Positions 31,321-34,694 of a DNA stretch of 34,694 nucleotides are shown in pieces. A program made the position numbers and the translations under genes. Source of the DNA: Microbacterium helvum (GTDB lineage Bacteria; Actinomycetota; Actinomycetes; Actinomycetales; Microbacteriaceae); contig NZ_JACXZS010000018.1 in assembly GCF_014779795.1 (NCBI RefSeq), positions 1 to 34,694 on the forward strand, in the 5' to 3' direction. Under the pieces are notes generated by a model. That model saw only the letters and a list, made by a program, of their open reading frames with translations. It searched no databases and was not told where the DNA came from. Numbering within the stretch: position 1 is the stretch's first letter; each line of letters starts with the position of its first letter.

Positions 31321-31505
31321 TCTCTTCTGCTTTCGTTCCGAGGGCTCGGCGAAGCGACTGTGCGCCCGGGTGGACCCTGAGAGGGTCTGTCTGCGCCGCA
31401 TCGCCTGGCGGCAACATATCCTTTCGCGATTCTGACACGCGGAGTGGATGCCTCGGCCCGGACCACTGCGTGGCCGTCGTGCCATTCCGGCGACCAGCAC
31501 GGCCA

Positions 31506-31534
31506 TTTTGCACGATTAGAATATTAGTGCAAAA
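31506..31534. promoter_or_regulatory. TetR operator and promoter of the exporter operon
   Basis: TTTTGCAC (31506-31513) and GTGCAAAA (31527-31534) are perfect inverted 8-bp arms 13 bases apart, in a strikingly AT-rich pocket. A strong -10 box TAGAAT (31517-31522) sits between them. The TetR start codon (GTG, 31544) follows 10 bases after the right arm, so the leader is very short. Confidence 0.7.
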
Positions 31535-31543
31535 CTGCATGAT

Positions 31544-32185
31544 GTGACTGATAGTGCAGATGGGCTGCGTGAGCGCCGGCGCGCCGAGACGACGCGGACG
31601 CTCATCCGCGCCGCACGGCGCTTCACCGCCGAGCACGGACTCGCCGGCTTCACGGTCGAGGAGCTCTGCAGCGAGGCCGACGTCTCGCGGCGCACCTTCT
31701 TCAACTACTTCGCCTCGAAGGACGACGCCGTGCTCGGCGTCCCTCTCGAGCGATCGGATGCCGCGGCTGTCGACCGCTTCGTCGCCGGCGGCTCCGACAG
31801 CCCGGGGCTGTCGCCGAACCTGCTGACCGACCTCGCCGTGCTCGCCGAGGAGCGCTGGCGCGCCCTCGACATCGCCCCCGACACCGTGCAGGACCTGTTC
31901 CGCGCGGTCGAGAAAGAGCCACGGCTGCTCGCGCGCATGCTCGAGCTCGGCGCCGAAGGCGAGCGCTACGACGCCGAACTGATCGTGCAGCGCGAGGGCC
32001 TGGAGCCCGGCGACCTGCGCGCCGAGGTGGCCGCCCAGATCGTGGGCGCCGTGGTGCGTTCCGCGGCGGGCGAGTTCCTCGCCGCCGGCGACACCGGCAC
32101 CTTCATCGAGATCTTCGAGCGGCGCATCGGCGCGGCGCGCGACCTCTTCAGCACGCAGACAGCGCTGACACGCAGACCGGATTGA
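31544..32185 (+). CDS. TetR-family transcriptional repressor of the adjacent exporter
   Basis: The 213-residue protein has a TetR helix-turn-helix at about residues 14-60 (RAARRFTAEHGLAGFTVEELCSEADVSRRTFFNYF, where S-RRTFFNYF is the recognition helix) and an all-helical ligand-binding part. It is followed 13 bases later by the MFS exporter gene, the usual autoregulated repressor-pump unit. The palindromic operator overlaps its own promoter. The start is GTG with essentially no ribosome binding site, consistent with a near-leaderless transcript. Confidence 0.9.
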   Translation: MTDSADGLRERRRAETTRTLIRAARRFTAEHGLAGFTVEELCSEADVSRRTFFNYFASKDDAVLGVPLERSDAAAVDRFVAGGSDSPGLSPNLLTDLAVLAEERWRALDIAPDTVQDLFRAVEKEPRLLARMLELGAEGERYDAELIVQREGLEPGDLRAEVAAQIVGAVVRSAAGEFLAAGDTGTFIEIFERRIGAARDLFSTQTALTRRPD

Positions 32186-32198
32186 CAGGAAGACCCGA

Positions 32199-33893
32199 AT
32201 GACCACCGCCACCGTCCCGACCGCCAAGCCCGGCGGGGACGCGCCGTTCCTGCTCACGCAGCGGCGCATCTGGATCATCTTCTCCGCGCTCATCGCGGGC
32301 ATGCTGCTGTCGAGCCTCGACCAGACGATCGTGTCGACGGCCATGCCGACCATCGTCGGCGAGCTCGGCGGCGTCTCGCACCAGGTGTGGATCACGACCG
32401 CATACATCCTGGCCACCACGATCGTCATGCCGATCTACGGCAAGTTCGGCGACGTGCTCGGCCGTCGCCGCCTGTTCATGGTGGCGATCGCGATCTTCAC
32501 GCTCGCCTCGATCGGCTGCGCGTTCGCGACCGACTTCTGGATGTTCGTGGTCTTCCGCGCGATCCAGGGCCTCGGCGGCGGCGGTCTCATGATCCTGTCG
32601 CAGGCGATCATCGCCGACATCGTGCCGGCCGACCAGCGCGGCAAGTACCTCGGCCCGCTCGGCGGCATCTTCGGCCTGGCCGCCGTCGCCGGTCCGCTCC
32701 TGGGCGGCTTCTTCGTCGACCACCTGACGTGGCAGTGGGCGTTCTACATCAACATCCCGGTGGGCATCGCGGCGTTCTTCGTGGCCGTCTTCGCCTTGAA
32801 GCTGCCCAACAAGAAGGCCGAGAAGCCGATCGACTGGCTCGGAGTACTGTTCCTGTCGGTGGCGACGACGTGCCTCATCTTCTTCACCGACTTCGGGGGT
32901 TCGGCCGACTTCGGCTGGGATTCCGGTGCCACGTGGGCCTGGGGTGCGGGCCTCGTCGCCTCGGCGGGGCTGTTCATCTTCACGGAGTCGCGAGCGGCCG
33001 ATCCGATCATGCCGCTCTCGATGTTCCGCAACCCGATCTTCCTCAACGCCACCGCGATCGGCATGGCGATCGGCATCGGCATGTTCGCCGCGCTCGGGTT
33101 CGTGCCCACGTTCCTGCAGATGTCGTCGGGAACGTCGGCGGCGGCATCCGGTCTGCTCATGCTGCCGATGATGGTCGGCGTGATGGGCACCTCGATCGCG
33201 TCGGGTCTGCTGATCACCAAGACCGGCAAGTACAAGCTGTTCCCGATCGTGGGCACGCTCATCGTCGGCGTGGCGATGATCCTAATGACGACACTCACGG
33301 CGTCGACGCCGATCTGGCTGATCTGCGTCTACCTGTTCCTGTTCGGCGTCGGCCTCGGCTGCATCATGCAGGTCGTGGTGCTCGTCGTGCAGAACGCCGT
33401 GCCCGCGTCGGATCTCGGCACCGCCACCTCGACGAACAACTACTTCCGCGAGGTGGGCGCCGCGCTCGGCACCGCCGTGTTCGGCACGCTCTTCACGACG
33501 CGGCTCACCGAGAACCTCACCAAGGTCTTCACGGATGCCGGCGCCTCGCCCGAACAGGCGGGTGAGGCGACCTCGACCATCGATCCGTCCGTGCTGAACG
33601 ATCTGCCCGACGCGATCCGCATTGGCGTCGTGGACGCGTACGCCGACGCGCTGGCCCCTGTGTTCTGGTACCTGGTGCCGTTCATCGCCGCCGCGTTCGT
33701 GCTGGCGCTGTTCCTGAAGCAGATCCCGCTGTCGGACGTCGCCGGGCTGGTGGCCCGCGGAGAGGCGATCGGCGGCGAGGAGGCCGAGCGCCTCGAGGCC
33801 GAGCAGCGCGCCGCAGCGGCTCCGGCCGGCCGCTCGGGGCGCCGCACACGCGACCAGGCCGCCGCCTCATCCGAGGACCGGCACCTCAGTTGA
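32199..33893 (+). CDS. MFS multidrug exporter, DHA2 family (14 transmembrane helices)
   Basis: The 564-residue EmrB/QacA-type proton-drug antiporter shows family motif D1 in the first helix (SSLDQTIVSTAMPTI), motif A after helix 2 (GKFGDVLGRRR), motif B (FRAIQGLGGG) and the antiporter motif C (AVAGPLLGGFF). Fourteen hydrophobic segments can be counted, with a hydrophilic C-terminal tail of about 45 residues. The ATG has AGGA 8 bases upstream. Co-transcription with the tetR gene implies induction by a toxic ligand; the substrate range is unknown. Confidence 0.93.
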   Translation: MTTATVPTAKPGGDAPFLLTQRRIWIIFSALIAGMLLSSLDQTIVSTAMPTIVGELGGVSHQVWITTAYILATTIVMPIYGKFGDVLGRRRLFMVAIAIFTLASIGCAFATDFWMFVVFRAIQGLGGGGLMILSQAIIADIVPADQRGKYLGPLGGIFGLAAVAGPLLGGFFVDHLTWQWAFYINIPVGIAAFFVAVFALKLPNKKAEKPIDWLGVLFLSVATTCLIFFTDFGGSADFGWDSGATWAWGAGLVASAGLFIFTESRAADPIMPLSMFRNPIFLNATAIGMAIGIGMFAALGFVPTFLQMSSGTSAAASGLLMLPMMVGVMGTSIASGLLITKTGKYKLFPIVGTLIVGVAMILMTTLTASTPIWLICVYLFLFGVGLGCIMQVVVLVVQNAVPASDLGTATSTNNYFREVGAALGTAVFGTLFTTRLTENLTKVFTDAGASPEQAGEATSTIDPSVLNDLPDAIRIGVVDAYADALAPVFWYLVPFIAAAFVLALFLKQIPLSDVAGLVARGEAIGGEEAERLEAEQRAAAAPAGRSGRRTRDQAAASSEDRHLS

Positions 33894-33901
33894 GGACCAT
33901 C

Positions 33902-33946
33902 GCCGAGATGCGGAGCGGGCGCGACGTACCGGCTCCGCATCTCGGC
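33902..33946. terminator. Bidirectional hairpin terminator after the MFS gene
   Basis: GCCGAGATGCGGAGC (33902-33916) is perfectly complementary to 33932-33946, with a 15-base loop. It begins 8 bases after the exporter stop and lies before the convergent PEP mutase-like remnant. Confidence 0.75.
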
Positions 33947-34008
33947 AATCCTCCTCGATTGAGGGAATGAGGGGATGCCGCACCCGCTTCCGCCCGGCGG
34001 CTGCGGTA

Positions 34009-34567
34009 TCAGGCCCCGAGACGCTGCTGCAGCCCGGCGTACGACACCGCGCCGTCGAGGAACCCGAGCGTGCCGTGCTCCAGCAGCTCACGGCCCGCCC
34101 GCTCGACGGTGTCGAACGAGGCCCGCGCGATGCTGCCGCCCACGCTCACGCGCTTCACGCCGAGCGAGAAGAGGGTGCGCGCGTCGATCACGGGTGCGGT
34201 GAGTCCGGCGACCATGTTCACGGGCGCGGCGATCTCGTCGACGAGGCGGCGGATCGTGTCCAGGTCGCGCACGCCGGGAACGAAGATGCAGTCCGCACCG
34301 ACCTCGAGGTACCGCCGTGCACGTTCGACCGTCTCGGCGAACGGATCGTCGACGCCGCCCACGAAGAACGCGTCGGTGCGCGCGTTGAGCACGAACCTGT
34401 CGCCGGATGCCGCACCCCGCGCCGCGGCGAGACGCGCGGTCGCGGTCTCGATGTCGAACAGCCGGCCGTCCGCGGCGTCCTCGATGTTGCCGCCGACGAT
34501 CCCCAGCGATACCGCACGCGCCACGGTCGCGCCGACCTCGGCGGGGGTGTCGCCGTAGCCGGCTTCG
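34009..34567 (-). pseudogene. PEP mutase/isocitrate lyase family gene, 5' end lost to an IS insertion
   Basis: About 186 residues remain. They show the family barrel: EAGYGDTPAEVGATV, GIVGGNIEDA, DRFVLNARTDAFF (the NART motif), GADCIFVPGV and NMVAGL, then RVSVGGSIARAS. Full-length relatives have about 60-70 more N-terminal residues, including the substrate-binding start and the D-L preceding E-A-G-Y. Here the match ends exactly at that glutamate codon, where the IS end begins. A frame runs on to a GTG at 34614 inside the IS, giving a foreign 16-residue start; the resulting protein would lack part of the active site. The rest of the gene should lie beyond the IS, outside the window. Confidence 0.8.
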
Positions 34568-34694
34568 TGAATCGCCCTGGGTTTCGTTCCGTTCTTGAAG
34601 TAAGGATGGAACACGATGAATCAGAAGTACTCGGCGGAGATGCGTGAGCGCGCGTTGCGGATGCTGGATGAGGCCAAGCCCGATCACGCGAACC
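34568..34694 (+). mobile_element. Left end of an IS3-family insertion sequence (continues past the window)
   Basis: The element is inferred to begin at TGAATCGCCCTGGG (34568), a TG-starting end of the kind used by IS3-family elements. About 48 bases later the transposase OrfA starts. The terminal repeat partner and target duplication lie off the right edge, so the boundary rests on where similarity of the interrupted gene stops. Confidence 0.75.
34616..34694 (+). CDS. IS3-family transposase OrfA, partial
   Basis: The first 26 codons are present, reading MNQKYSAEMRERALRML and on. This is the characteristic opening of the OrfA helix-turn-helix protein of actinobacterial IS3-family elements (KYSxExRERAVRML type). 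AAGGA (34602-34606) lies 9 bases upstream of the ATG. OrfA is normally joined to the DDE-containing OrfB by a programmed -1 frameshift; OrfB would be outside the window. Confidence 0.85.
   Translation, partial: MNQKYSAEMRERALRMLDEAKPDHAN

Noticed and set aside
33974..34008. Second hairpin (GATgCCGC with GCGGtATC) beside the PEP mutase remnant
   Set aside because: The stem has an internal mismatch and is much weaker than the 15-bp hairpin at 33902-33946, so it was not listed as a terminator.

Overview
The window is very GC-rich. Stop-poor frames lie open on both strands, RNA-polymerase-style -10 boxes of the form TAnnnT recur, the heptamer GGATGCC is everywhere, and there is an actinobacterial-type rRNA leader (boxA TTTGAGAACTC followed by AACAGCGTGC). 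Together these suggest a Microbacteriaceae actinobacterium, probably Microbacterium or a close relative. This is judged by eye; no database search was possible.

Layout, left to right. (1) 1-422: the leader and promoter region of an rRNA operon on the minus strand, whose 16S gene would lie off the left edge. (2) 423-6604, minus strand: a ZIP-like membrane protein gene immediately behind a cytosolic arylsulfatase, then a large secreted modular sialidase with its own palindromic operator and a strong terminator hairpin. (3) 6781-9007, plus strand: a HelR/HelD-type RNA polymerase recycling ATPase behind a sequence that matches the rifamycin-associated element (RAE). (4) 9075-17111: a divergent hexuronate catabolism locus. 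A LacI-type regulator and uronate isomerase (uxaC) run right. Five genes run left: a TIM-barrel isomerase, a Gfo/Idh/MocA dehydrogenase, fructuronate reductase (uxuB), mannonate dehydratase (manD) and a second TIM-barrel isomerase. One LacI-type operator overlaps both divergent -35 boxes. (5) 17277-22332: an F420/nitroreductase-family protein, an HtrA-like protease, a short-chain dehydrogenase without a normal start codon, and a class A penicillin-binding protein with a PASTA domain. (6) 22436-26316: a GT39-like membrane glycosyltransferase between 30-bp inverted repeats, then a divergent LysR/YeiH pair. (7) 26470-30081, minus strand: an overlapping IlvD/Edd dehydratase, SMP-30 lactonase and zinc dehydrogenase operon, bracketed by two direct copies of a 67-73 bp palindromic repeat. 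(8) 30385-33893: an aldo/keto reductase and a TetR-MFS exporter operon. (9) 34009-34694: a PEP mutase/isocitrate lyase family gene cut by the left end of an IS3-family element.

How the genes fit together. Much of the window deals with scavenging decorated or acidic sugars. The sialidase would trim sialylated glycans outside the cell and the sulfatase would desulfate small substrates inside. UxaC, UxuB and ManD take D-glucuronate through D-fructuronate and D-mannonate to 2-keto-3-deoxygluconate; the KDG kinase and KDPG aldolase are not in the window. The separate dehydrogenase, lactonase and dehydratase trio has the composition of an oxidative non-phosphorylating pathway for an aldose whose identity the sequence does not settle. 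HelR and the TetR-MFS pair are antibiotic or stress defence functions. No CRISPR array, tRNA gene, phage or plasmid backbone was seen.
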